Below are positions 37,191-48,509 of a DNA stretch of 64,000 bases, in pieces; positions within the stretch are counted from its first letter, which is position 1; each line of letters opens with the position of its first letter. This stretch comes from Mytilus californianus. Lineage: Eukaryota; Mollusca; Bivalvia; Mytilida; Mytilidae. The notes below the pieces were generated by a model. That model saw only the letters and a program-made list of their open reading frames with translations, was not told where the DNA came from and made no database searches. Location of the stretch: NCBI RefSeq assembly GCF_021869535.1, contig NW_026262679.1:87541143-87605142 (forward strand), given 5' to 3'. The position numbers were made by a program, and so were the translations under genes.

Positions 37191-37268
37191 ATACATGGCG
37201 TTGTCAGTTTATTTTCGACTTATGAGTTTGAATGTCCCTCTGGTATCTTTCGCCTCTCTTTTATACAT
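37191..37268 (+). mobile_element. Solo 66 bp retroelement 3' tail with 6 bp target duplication
   Basis: The insert (37,197-37,262) matches the 3' end of the element at 34.4 kb (GGCGTTGTCA, TATGAGTTTGAATGTCCC, TGGTATCTTTCGCCTCTCTT). It is bounded by ATACAT on both sides and is absent from the paralogous site at about 57,988. Confidence 0.85.
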
Positions 37269-37647
37269 CATTTATGCCGATGAATTTGATAACAAGAAAA
37301 ACTTGATCAAGATTTTTGAAGTTTTAATCTTCTTCTCTGAATTTGGTCTCATTTAGAACAATACCATTGTATAGTACAAATATTATTACATCAAAAAATT
37401 TAGAACAGACATAATTGTCGTGTCTGAAAGCATTATATATAATATTTACTCAATGAAAAAAAACTCTTTTTAGAGTTGTACATTTTTGTTATTAGTTTTT
37501 CTCTAATTTTCATGCTTTTTTCAAATTTCTCGATCGGTGTGGTAAAAATATTGCTCATCTCTAGAGAAAACTTTGTTCTCGGCAAATGATTGGTCGAAAT
37601 TCAATTATGACGTGAAACTTTCTTGCTTTCTTTTGAATTTCCTGTTC

Positions 37648-37694
37648 TGACGTCATGTAAAAACGCGACCATGTCTGATGACGTCGCATATAAA
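37648..37694 (+). promoter_or_regulatory. Two CRE-like sites and a TATA-like box
   Basis: A perfect palindromic TGACGTCA (37,648-37,655) and a near match TGACGTCG (37,679-37,686) are followed by TATAAA (37,689-37,694). They lie 0.6 kb upstream of the TRIM-like gene, but the TATA box points the other way. They also sit in a segment absent from copy B. A promoter is possible but unproven; a transposon-derived origin is equally likely. Confidence 0.25.
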
Positions 37695-38292
37695 GAACAC
37701 AACTTTCTGCAAATCTAAAAAAAAAAAAAAAAAGGACAAACTATGTTTAAATATCGTCTAAAAATCATTAGAGAAACATATTCTACCACTTTATCTCGTG
37801 TATTACGATATTTCTCTACTCTCAATAGTTAAATTTAAGTTACTTCAAAAGCTCGGCAAGCCTTAAAATTTTACTGTCTCGAGTGGAGAATTACCGTAAC
37901 ACTCTTGATGCAGTAGTGGGATCTATATATCTCCTCTAGACACTTTTGTATCTGTATAAAAAATTGACAGTTACTAAAAGGTTTATGCAATCCACAAAAA
38001 TGCATAAGTTTATAAGGATGTCGATTTCAGAATTTAGATCCTTTCTCACACTTTTGGGTTAGATGAGTTTCAGTCATACAAGCCATGTATACTCAAAATG
38101 CACAAGAGCCTATAAATGACCTACCGATAATACATATTCAAGGGCCATAAGCTACCAATTAGTTACAAAGATAAAATCTGATTTTATTCAATCATTAATG
38201 AAAGCAGAATATAGAAATAACATTTCGTTATTAGCAGTCAGTTTGGTACAATTTCGTCAATATAAGCTATCAAACACCGCTGATGTATTATT

Positions 38293-39398
38293 CAATGTGG
38301 GAAATCTAGTGACCGGGAACAATAGATGATTCACTGTTCTTATGAAAAAGTCGAGACAATCAATATTAAAACAATGCCGGTGACGATAATGATCAAAAGT
38401 TATATCTAAACAACAATCGCTCATTTTAAAGAAATTATTTCTTAAACTGTGTTATCAAAAATACACATGCAAATACACGAAGTTTTATGTTCAGCATTTA
38501 TCGAGATAATTTGCATTAGTAGATTGCAAAACTGAAATCTAAAAAATGTAAATCTTTGCTGCATATTGATAAAAAAAATAATTGGGAAAAAAATCATGTA
38601 CATACAAAATCTAAAGATCTTTCAGGTAACCAATTTTCGGAGTGTTCCACAAAGTACTTAGCATGTTACAATTTTCCGAAATATACCTTTTTTCACATCT
38701 AAGTTTTCGAGTACACCGGTCTGCTCTTGTCACGTGTCCATTCAACTTTCAATATAGAAATATTGTCTCTTCGTGAAAATAGCCATTTAAAAGTCTGTCT
38801 GTCAAGGTTAAAAAATTAAAGATAAATATTTTTATAAAGTTTGTTATCCGTTAAAAGATTTTTTACTATTTTTCATGCAAACAAAAAAAGGGTCGTCTCG
38901 ATTTTTGTACATGTATTTGCGGTCTGTTCGATCTGTTCAAAATTTACATCGGGATAAGGTCCGTTTGGATTTGCTTAGTAACTTAATTTCAAAAGTGTTT
39001 ATCTTTGCTGCATATCAATCGTTTCCTTTGAAAAGTTCTCCCTGAACTCCTCTGATCTAGCTGCATACATATACGGATAATTGGCATGTTCCAGAGAGTT
39101 TAACAGCCAGTTGAAAAAAAATTGAAGTCGATACTCCAGGAATTTATTTACATCGCAACATTTTAAACCAATTCTACACCAAGCTCCTACAGCTTGCTGT
39201 ACTCGTCGTTTGCTAGGAGAGAAATGATAACATTAAATAGAAATTGAGTTTTTATTTTAAACTTGTTTTTATTTTTTTATATTTTTACTAGAACGTTTTT
39301 TCGTGAATTTATCATTGATAACACTCTTGCGAAAAACGGACAAATAATGAAAAAATCAAGTTTTCAGTGTTTACAGGGGGTGACTAGATTTCCCACTG
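38293..39398. mobile_element. 1.1 kb terminal-inverted-repeat element, empty site in copy B
   Basis: The left end reads CAATGTGGGAAATCTAGTGA and the right end is the reverse complement of CAGTGGGAAATCTAGTCACC. ATT stands on both sides (38,290-38,292 and 39,399-39,401). Copy B (about 58,545-58,556) runs straight through as TATTATTGACTTA. There is no coding frame, so it is non-autonomous. Terminal CAGTG with a 3 bp target would suit some cut-and-paste superfamilies, but I do not assign one. Confidence 0.75.
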
Positions 39399-40039
39399 AT
39401 TGACTTGCATGTCAATATTACAATCTCAAATGAATTTGTTTTCATGCAACCTTTAATATTTATCTAAGTGAAGATCGGTTGCGCATATTTCTACCACCTG
39501 GTTCATTCATTAAAAAGAAAAGAATGTCAACATCGAAAAGTGTAACAATGACAACACCAGGAATAACAGTTTCGTTGACTGATCCGGCCAACAACAAATA
39601 ATTCTTATACAGGTAAAACGATGATATACATATATTTTAATTTATAGCATGAAATCAAATAGATCTATACAAATCGCCATTATTTAATTACACGTGCTTG
39701 CCTTACTATTTATAAATCAATCGGGTTATATGACCGTCGACAGTCTTTTGATATCATCTCGATCGATAATTAGAATACCACTAGTCTAAAATACGCACAC
39801 CATTCTATACATTACAAGAGAGTTAATTGGTGCACGCATCAAATTTTTGGGCCGGAAGTACGGAGGTTTTCGGTGTAAAAATGTGCAAAATGCTTATATA
39901 AACAATCTGTATATTGAGTTGACTTGAATCCTCAATTGCCAGAACTGTTCCAATCCAATCAATTAGTTAATGATTATGCTATAAAATATTACTAAATTGT
40001 ACAGTTGATGAAATGGAATATCATTTAATTCATTTTCAA

Positions 40040-40420
40040 GTCTTGATTTTGAAACTCGTGACTATCAAAGTTGCATCTACTGCGGACAAATTTTTTTATT
40101 CCTCGTCTCAGATATGGACTTTAACGCAGCCTTTCACCTCATTTACTCATTTACTCATCCATGAATTTTATGTCAAGATGACTTATTTTTCTAGGACCCT
40201 CCTGACTATTAAAGACGCATCTACTGACAAAATATTTTTTCTCCACGAGTTGTATCTCAGATATGGACTCTAACGCAAACTTTAATCAGTCATTCATATA
40301 TGAAATGTAGGTCAAATTGACATTATTTTTATCAGTACCCCTTGGTTATTCAAGACGCATCTATGAACAAAATCTCATGAACTATGACTTATACTTCCAC
40401 AGATAGACGGACTTTAACTT
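40040..40420. repeat. Diverged tandem trimer, period about 140 bp
   Basis: GCATCTAC/GCATCTATG recurs near 40,071, 40,214 and 40,353. Each is followed by GACAAA- or GAACAAA-like sequence; ATATGGACTTTAACGCA/ATATGGACTCTAACGCA follows the first two, with a weaker version in the third. The short frames here are not genes. Confidence 0.65.
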
Positions 40421-41396
40421 TGTGATGGACAGATGAAACACTATATCCCTTCCCCAACTTCGTTTGACAAAAGATATAAAAATCTTAAACCAAACAAATG
40501 TCAAATTATTCCTCTCAGTAAAGGTTGAGAAATCCTCGACAAAATGTTTTCATTTCTATTCGGTTTTGGTGAAAGTTTGAAGTATCAACAAATAGACATT
40601 TAAATATATGGATGTAGCTTTGTATGATATTTAACAATGAATTCTGCTCAAACCGATGTGAGGGGTCAATTTGAACTTACTACCAGTTATGAGGAATATT
40701 GCTCATTGTTGAATGCCTCATAGTGACTTGAAGATTAAGGACAACAATAAAAACGTTCCATTTTGGGGTTTTACCATGTATTGATATTAATATTGTCTCA
40801 TGTACATTTACTCCTTATCCCTTCATATTTTCATTGAGTATACGACAGACTAAAAAACTGCTTACATACTACAACTAAAAATCAGAAAGTTTCAGACCGT
40901 ATAGCAAATTATTCTCTTCGTAACAGCTGAGAAATCCTTGACAAAATATTTTCATTTCTGTTGGGTTGCAGTAAAATTGCAAAGTATTAACAAACACCAA
41001 ATGGAGATTTGAGAATGGCTTGAACTTTGACCTTTCTTTGTGAAAAACCCGCGAAACATGGGAACATGTTACCTAGAAAGTAAAGATATCTTTATAATGA
41101 TTATTTTTCTAAGTGATGAAAACTGTAAATATAATAATCAAAGCAGAATATAGAATAACTATTTTGAGAAAAAAATACAAACTATAAATCATCTCCCATG
41201 TTCCGAGGACGAGTTGTTGTAAGAACATGGTACCTTGTTTGAAAATAACCAGGTGAGGGAATTTACGCAAATATGAGTCACGCATTCTGTGCATAAAAAA
41301 ACAATGAACATTCATTGTTATAAATATATTTAAGTGTTTTTAGCATCTTCTTCTTTTATAAAAAATAATAACAAGAGGCTGTCAAAGTGACAGCAA

Positions 41397-43374
41397 ACCG
41401 GATTTTCCTGCAGAGGTCGAACCCTGAACAGTTGAGCAAGTATGGACACTACATTTAAGCTTAAAACAGCTCTGAATTTGGATTGTGATTGAATATTTGA
41501 CACAGCATAGGTTTGTGACACAAAATGAATGTGGTCAAAGAAGTGAAATATTTGAAATTGGACATTTAAATACCTAATATGGTCCAATATCCAAAATCTA
41601 AGTACATATTAGAATCAGCATATCAAAGAACCCCAATAATTCAATTTTTGATGAAATCAGACAAAAGTTTAATTTAGGACCCTTTGGACCTCAATGTGGA
41701 CCAATTTGACAAAGGAGCCCACAATCCAAAATCTCTAAATACATGGTTAGATTCAGCATTTCAAAGAACCCCATAAATTCAATTTTTGTTGAATCAAACA
41801 AAGTTTAATTTTGGACCCTGATTTTGACCAACTTGAAAACTGGGCCCAAAAATCTAATATTTGAATACAGGTTTAGATGCAGCATTTGAAAGAACCCTAT
41901 ATATATTTAATTTATGTTGAAATGAAACATTGTTTCACAACTGACGAGTAATTTTATCCATAATATTTTCTGTGCAAAGGGAAATAACTCAAACTGGATA
42001 AATAGTTCTCTAAAATAAGATATGATGCAATTTTTCAAATTATAATCAATAATATAATAACAACAACCAGTGATGACTTAGTTCTCTAAAATTAGATATG
42101 ATTTAACACTCAAACTGTGTTAGAATCAGCATATCAAAGAACAAAAGAATTCAATTTTTGATGAAATTAAACAAAAGTTTAATTTAGGACCCTTTGGACC
42201 TCAAAGTGGTATTATCTTATTAATAATGAAAAGCTTGACCGTTTACAAGTTCTTTAACAAGAGGGGGGTGGGGGTGACCACAGGGGACTCGCCTTATATT
42301 TCATTTGATTTGTTTTATTGTCCCATACAAGAATATATATGGTTTCGGGGTAGGGATCTTTACCTTTACAAGTTTCAAAAAGAAAGGGGGTGGGGGTTAC
42401 CCCAAGGGACTTTCCCTCAATTTCATTTGATTTGTTTTATTGTCCCATTCAAGAATATATACGGTTTAGGGGTGGGGATCTCGACCGTTTACAAGTTATC
42501 AAAAAGAAGGGGGGTGGGGGTGACCCCCCTGGACTTCCCCTATATTTCATTTGTATTGTGTTATTGTCCCATACAAGAATATATATGGTTTAGTGGTGGG
42601 GATCTCGACCGTTTACAAGTTCTCAAACCGGAGGGGGGTGGGGGTGACCACAGGGGACTCCCCTTATATTTCATTTGATTGTTTTATTGTCCCATACAAG
42701 AATATATATGGTTTAGGGGTGGGGATCTCGACCGTTTATAAGATAAAAGCACATTCTCAAATTGAAGGGGGGGGGGGGGTAAGAATATTTATGGTTTAGG
42801 GAGACTTAATTATCTACAAAATGTCTAATAATGAACAGTAAATTTCAAACTTCCTTTATACAGTCCTACTAGTAAATTTCAAACTTTATATATACAGTCC
42901 TACAGATCTTATCAGGAAACTGAAAATTTTCAAATAAATCTGTCACTCCAATGATTATCATATGCTAAGATATAACCCAGATCTAATTAATAATATAATA
43001 ATGTAATTAACTTCAAAATGTCTAATAATACAGCTTATAATCATCACCACTTAGGAAATAGAAAATTTTCTAATAAATCTGTCACTCCAATTTTTATTAT
43101 GAGATAAGACATGATAACAAGAGATAAATATTTAAAATTTCCACTTTTGGATATTAAAAATGGCGATAACTCAAAAAGGAGAAATAATAGAATCTTGAAA
43201 ATTGAACTAGACCTTCATTAAGTCCCAGGTAACAACATATATAAATTTGAAAAAAAATGTTAAAGCGTTTTCATGATTTTGTGCAGACACTGTTTGGCAG
43301 CCGCCCTTCCGCCCGCCCAGCCGCCCGCCGTACATCCACATTTTAATAACCGATATTTCCTTCGAAAATCCGGT
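41397..43374. mobile_element. Second inverted-repeat element sharing its core with the one at 0.9 kb
   Basis: The ends are ACCGGATTTTC (41,397-41,407) and its reverse complement (43,364-43,374). The internal left part, from CAGAGGTCGAACCCTGAACA to about 41,580, and the following two to three ATATCAAAGAACCCC monomers match 928-1,330. The terminal repeats differ completely. The right part holds a 123 bp minisatellite and a C-rich GCCCGCCCAGCCGCCCGCCG stretch near the end. No transposase frame is seen. Confidence 0.6.
42232..42760. repeat. Minisatellite, about 123 bp by 4.4
   Basis: Units begin with CGACCGTTTACAAGTT-like sequence, continue with GGGGGGTGGGGGTGACC, TTTCATTTGATTTGTTTTAT and TGTCCCATACAAGAATATAT, and end in GGTTTAGGGGTGGGGATCT. 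The 150-codon open frame over it is produced by the repeat and drifts through different frames of the unit. Confidence 0.85.
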
Positions 43375-44054
43375 TAAAAATGTATTTATTTCAATTACCT
43401 AAAATCTTTAATTTTGCATATATACAGAAAGTATAGGTCCGCAGATAATCATGTAACAATCTCAAACCCATATCAAATGATGGACCGGCTTAGTGCCGGC
43501 CCATAATAACGAGTTCATACATTGTTTAGTGAATATTTTGACTTTTTGTATTTTGAACATATTTTAGTGTGTGATAAATCAAAAATCAGAATTTGGGTCA
43601 AATCGGTGAACATTAAATTGACACTTAAAACCCCTCTAAAGATCATAACATTAAAGAATAACGAAAGAATTACAAAAAAACGAAAACTGATTTGATGCAC
43701 CAGATTTGCTTTAAGTAATTTCATTTTTCAATAGCAACGATATAAATCAAATACTGTAATTAAAAAATTTGCAATCAACTCAAAGTTAAACTTAACTTTG
43801 AGGCTAAATATGGGCAGCTTAAGAACGCCTCTTGGACACAAAGGATAATCTCAGAATTTAACCAACTTAAACCTTTAAAGTATTATTTTTGACGGAGAAA
43901 AGAAGACTTCCATAAAATTATTGTAGAAATGGCTATATTCAAGTTAAACACAATTAGCCATTTAGAAAACTAAAAAAGAAATTGAACTAATTGGTCCTGT
44001 TTTGTTCAAAAAAAGAATGACTAACGTATATACAAGTATCTTGTCTATTCAAGA

Positions 44055-44575
44055 TATTCAATTTCTTGATTGACAACATATTTGTTACGTTTGGAAGACA
44101 TGTTTGTCAACAAACAATCACAATTCCCATGGAAACAAACTGTTCTCTTCTTATTGCAGACTTGTTTCTTTATTCATATGAAGCTGACTTCATACAGGAG
44201 CTTCTCCATACATACACTGACTCCATATTGAATATCTGTTTCACAACTGACGAGGGAAATTCCAATTGTAATAACCACAATCCAATCCTCCTCTCCTCGA
44301 ATGTGAACTACCGAATTAGACTTATCATCAGGTGTGTACTTACATGAGCAATACGATAAGAGCCACGTGTAAAGCAGGATCTGATTATCCCTACGGAGCA
44401 CCTGAGATCACCCCCGGTTTTTGGTGGGATTCGTGATTCTCAGTCTTTAGTTCTCTATGTTGTGTTTTGTATATTGTTGTTTGTCTTTAAGTCGTTTTCA
44501 TATTTTGCAAAATCAATGTAAGTTTGTTTTCGATTAATGAGTATGAAAATTGGTGTCTTTTGCCTCTCTTTTAGA
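44055..44575 (+). mobile_element. Internally deleted RT retroelement remnant (copy A)
   Basis: The coding trace starts LIDNIFVTFGR and runs to IADLFLYSYEADFIQELLH. It then jumps directly to the far 3' part of the element (AATATCTGTTTCACA and the UTR). The catalytic YIDD region and the rest of the palm are missing. The tail ends GTGTCTTTTGCCTCTCTTTT. The same internal deletion is present at 59.5 kb, so it is older than the segmental duplication. Copy A has lost a further ~15 bp at the junction. Confidence 0.8.
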
Positions 44576-44749
44576 ACAAGTCGTGTGGGTTTGATTTAGT
44601 TCTCGATTTTTTTGTTAGCAATTATAATCATTGTTATCCATAGACCGTCTGGCATGGAAAAATGTTGTTAAAGGTTCCGTTGAATTCTGTGTCTCCCAAA
44701 AACTAATTCCATTTAAGAGGGATTGAATGACCTTTTTCGGGAATTTGGG

Positions 44750-45972
44750 ATTGAATGGAAATGGGGAATATGTCAAAGAGACAACAACCCGACCAAAGAG
44801 CAGATAACAGCCAAAGGCCACCAATAGGCCTTCAACGCAGCGAGAAAATCACGCACCCGGAGGTGGTCCTCAGCTGGCCCCTAAATAAAATTGTGTACTG
44901 GTTCAGTGAAAATGGACGTCACACTAAACTCCAAAACATATAAAGGAACTAAAATTAAAATAACATAAAAGACTAACAAAGGCCAGAGGCTCCTGACTTG
45001 GGACAGCCGCAAAATACGGCGGGGTTAAACATGTTTTGTGAGATCTCAACCCTCCCCCTATACCTCTAGCCAATGTAGAATAAAGAAACACATAGCAATA
45101 CGCACAGTAAAACTCAGTTTAAAATAAGTCCGAGTCCGATGTCAGAATAGGTAACAAAAGAAACTAAGCAAAATGACAATGATACATAAATTAACAAAGG
45201 ACTACTAGCAGTTACTGACATGCAAGCTCCAGCCCTCAATTAAACTGATTGAAAGATTATGTCTTCATCATATGAAAATCAGGTACAATCCCTCCCGTTA
45301 GGGGTTTAGCATCATACCATCATAAAATATACGAGAAGAACATAACTCGTATCATGCCAACAACTGGTTTTAGAATAAATGTGTTTATTTCCGATGCAAA
45401 GACCCTATGAGTGAATCAATATTAATACCAAAATATGTAATCCTTAATGACCTGACAACAGTATCGTAACTATATTCCTTCCGAATAGGTCTGTTTAAAG
45501 GTTTGGTTAGCTTTTGAGGTGAATGCCTACATTTTTGTGCTTAGTAAAGAATATTACCATAAAATATTGGATGTGAAATACCTGAACGTATTAGATGTCT
45601 GCATGTTGATTTATATTTACGAATGATGTCCTTGTACCGATGATAAAATTTAGTAAATGTTTGACTAGTTTGTGCTTTCGAAAACTCTGGTGTAATAATT
45701 TTTCAGTAATACAGAGATTTCTTTCGTTGAAATCAAATACGTTGTTACATACACGAGCGAATCGAACGAATTGAGATATATAAACACCATAAGATGGTGA
45801 CAAGGGAACGTCACCAGCTAACAATGGATAATTAACAATAGGAAATGAAAAATCATCTCTTTTATCATAAATTTTGGTATTAAGCTTCCCGTTAAAGATA
45901 TAGATATCAAGATCCAGGAAAGGGCAGTGTTCATTGTTAGTATTAGCTTTATTTAAAATCAGTTCGGCAGGA
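44750..45972 (-). mobile_element. 5'-truncated RT retroelement (- strand), absent from copy B
   Basis: On the - strand the coding trace starts within the RT at YPAELILNKANTNNEHCPFL. It continues with LDLDIYIFNGKLNTKIYDKR, FPIVNYPLLAGDVPLSPSYG and VYISQFVRFARVCNN, then shifts frame near 45,660. The remainder, to about 44,750, is 3' UTR and includes the same tail as 6,341-6,695. Copy B lacks the segment (junction near 60,250-60,290). The open frame that begins at 46,043 includes flanking host sequence. This is a different sub-family from the + strand copies, with another tail. Confidence 0.78.
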
Positions 45973-46534
45973 TAGCTATTTAAATCGTCGGGAATTACGG
46001 TTTTAATCATATCGTGATGCGGGAATGGACACAATATTTTCACGGAAATTCGGGATGTGACATTTATATTCTCGGAAATTCGAAATGAGGGAACACGACC
46101 TCTCCTACCCCCTCCCGTTTAAGACTTTGTTTTGAGAAAAGCCACGAAAGCCAGTCGGAGTCGCATGGCCTTCAAATGAAAATGAGACCACGTCGACAGG
46201 ATAATTTTATCATGAATGATACAACCAACGATTCCAAAGTTATATCCTATCCAGTACTATCTGATTAAAAAATATAGAGATCATGTGCCCATGTTTTGCT
46301 TAACTTATAAGCGAACATTACACACTTGATCTGTAGGTTAATCAGACTGTATCCAGTAGTAAGTGTCACTTGACACTAGAACTTGAAATGCCGATAGTAA
46401 TGTTAGATGGCCGATATTGGACGACATGCATGGCCGTGTTAAAACTTATGTACAGTTCAAATAAGTGAAAAACGGAAAGATTTCTTTTTAATTGAACAAG
46501 ATATTCAAAATAGTCAAAATTTTCAACACCGCCA

Positions 46535-46830
46535 CATTCTTTATGTGCCTGTCCCAAGTCTAGAGCCTGTAGTACAGTGGTTGTCGTTGATTAATGTATG
46601 TCATTAAATATTTTTCGTTAATTGTTTTTGTTATAAATCAGGCAGTTATGTTACTGGTTTGAATTGTTTCATGTCGGGGCCTTTTATAGCTGACTATGCG
46701 GTAGGTTGTTTTTCATTGTTGAAGGCTGTACGATGACCTATAATTGCTTATATCTTTAATTTGTCATTTGAACTTTCTCTTTGGTGCAGATATATCTCAT
46801 TGGCAATCATACCAAATCTCCTTATTTTTA
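46535..46830 (+). repeat. Mussel-type dispersed repeat tail (copy A)
   Basis: It contains GTGCCTGTCCCAAGTC, GTACAGTGGTTGTCGTTGAT, GGGGCCTTTTATAGCTGACT and TCTCATTGGCAATCATACCA, the order seen in the abundant mussel repeat. The paralogous piece is at 60,765-60,985. Confidence 0.65.
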
Positions 46831-47689
46831 TATAAAATGAAATCTGCATTTAAATTGCGTTATTTCCTATTCTCAGTCTACATACAGATATGCAATAAAT
46901 GCACATTTTTACTATTTCTAATTGTTATCATACATTTTTGTGCATTTCTATTCTTCATCATGAAAAATTCACAGACAAGTTTTAGTGTCACCTCTCTGGT
47001 CTCTGTAAGATTGATTGGTTGCTGCAATTCCTAAATGTACAGAGCCATGTTTTTTGTACATTAAGGACAAACAAATTAAGCAGTATATGATATGAGTATG
47101 CACTGCAAAGTGGCTCGAGCGGGATAGATGGGCAGAGAAACATCGATTGCCACTGAGAAATAAAGGAATATTGGATAGGTACATAACTTTGGCATGGCAT
47201 CAGGCCACCCACATAAAATTTCAAGAGATTTTTTAGGAATTATTTTTAATTTTTCAGAGTAAAAGCTAAATTGATAAGATGCTTCTATAATGTCATCTGA
47301 ATTTCTATCTGCTATTAAAAAAAAAAGAACTTGAGACTGCAAGGAGCTTGTATTGCTAAGGTGGTATGTACAAAAAAATAATAAACAATGCAAGAAGACT
47401 ACTTGTGCTGAAAGGAAATTGTGTTGGCAAAACAAAATCGGTCTTGCTGATAATTTGAGCTTATTCAATTTCTCTATATCTTTCATTGTTTTCAGAGTTT
47501 AAAAAAATGGGCTGATTGGGATTTAAGGGCAACAAATCCAGTAAGGGGACTATTGCCAATTTAATTCCTACTAATTTTATTTTAGATCCTGTGTTGCTCA
47601 TTATGTTTGCTATTTAAAGTTTAAGAGTAAGTTAGTTTAGTTAAGGGTGTTAAACGTCCTACAAATCTACTATAGTTTTACACACACAA

Positions 47690-48230
47690 TATTAAAAAAA
47701 ATTTGTAAAATTCATCATTCAAGGACAATAACTCCAACAAGCAGTTGGTTGACTATTTCGGTCATGTACACTGATTTGTTGATCTCCTTTTACTTAACAT
47801 TTTTGCTCTTAAAGGTTTCTCTTTTTCTATTACGGTTTCTGCAAAAAACGCTAAATTAGGTAAAAATCTCTATTCAAGGGCAATAACTACCTATAATGGG
47901 TCAAAGATTTCGGCCATGTTGATTTTTTTGTAGGTCTTATTTTGCTGATCATATTTTCTGATTCCAATTTTTCTTATTCTACTATATAACTTCGAGAAAA
48001 GAAACACAAAATGGGTATGACCATGAATAATAACTTGAAGATATATTCCTTTAGTCGGTCATTTTATTATGAAAGTTTCTTTATATCGATAACAGTTTTC
48101 AAGATAATGACCAATACTGCGAAATTTGCTGAAAAAGGACATTTTAGGGACCATAGTTTCAATATAGGTTGTCTCATTTTTGCTAAAACATTAATTTTAC
48201 ACTAAATAGGCTTTTCAGCTGATAATTTTT
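47690..48230 (+). repeat. Ancient mollusc dispersed repeat, about three diverged units
   Basis: CAAGGACAATAACTCC or CAAGGGCAATAACTACC, then TTTCGGTCATGT or TTTCGGCCATGTTGAT, then CAGTTTTCAAGATAATGACC. These recur with a spacing of about 175-200 bp and are characteristic of a widely conserved molluscan repeat. Copy B keeps only the last part (61,705-61,840). Confidence 0.6.
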
Positions 48231-48509
48231 ATCTTATACAAAACAAAGAATGTGGGATATCCATTCATGGCACAAAATCAGTACATGCACAGCAAAAAGC
48301 ACACAAAAAGCAAAGGAATAACGTTTTTATTGCTGTTCTTCATCTAGTACTAGTTAGTTTTGCTCTGTACTAAAACTGCTATAATTTTTTTTGATATAGA
48401 CCTTTGGGCCAGGTGAGCTAATTATATAAATCGACAAATACATGACCTACTTAGAAACACCACAAAACGACAACAGTTAACTCACACTTCTCAGAAAACT
48501 TCCGATAAA

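Larger units (their letters stand above)
39815..43505. mobile_element. Copy-A-specific 3.7 kb segment with nested repeats
   Basis: At this point copy B passes directly from sequence matching 39.8 kb to sequence matching 43.5 kb (58,930-58,985). The segment contains a trimer of about 140 bp (40,040-40,420, landmark CATCTACTG or CATCTATG, with CTCAGATATGGACT), a duplicated block (CAAATTATTC at about 40,503 and 40,907), the inverted-repeat element at 41.4-43.4 kb, and a small hairpin ACCGGCTTAGTGCCGGCC near 43,485. I could not find convincing ends of its own, so it may be several insertions or a deletion in copy B. Confidence 0.5.
32205..48508. repeat. Segmental duplication, copy A
   Basis: Unique-looking sequence here reappears in the same order and orientation at about 50,770-62,027. 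Anchors in A/B are CATCAATAAGAACGC / CATCAATAGGAACGC (32,213 / 50,774), the TRIM-like genes (35.4-37.0 / 56.1-57.8 kb), GGATAAACCATAGTAAATT (37,168 / 57,968), an RT remnant (44.07 / 59.55 kb) and CAAATACATGACCTA (48,436 / 61,964). Copy A carries extra segments at 34.4, 37.2, 37.5-37.9, 38.3-39.4, 39.8-43.5, 44.75-45.97 and 47.5-48.1 kb. Copy B has 2.8 kb extra at 52.2-55.0 kb. In ungapped stretches the identity is roughly 85-90% by eye. Confidence 0.88.

Noticed and set aside
42226..42678. 150-codon open frame on the + strand
   Set aside because: It lies wholly within the 123 bp minisatellite. The repeated peptide appears in different frames from unit to unit, as expected from a G-rich tandem repeat, and not from a protein.
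45591..46043. Intact 150-codon protein on the - strand
   Set aside because: The first ~23 codons are flanking host sequence shared with copy B, and the last part is out of frame. It is a retroelement fragment and not a gene.
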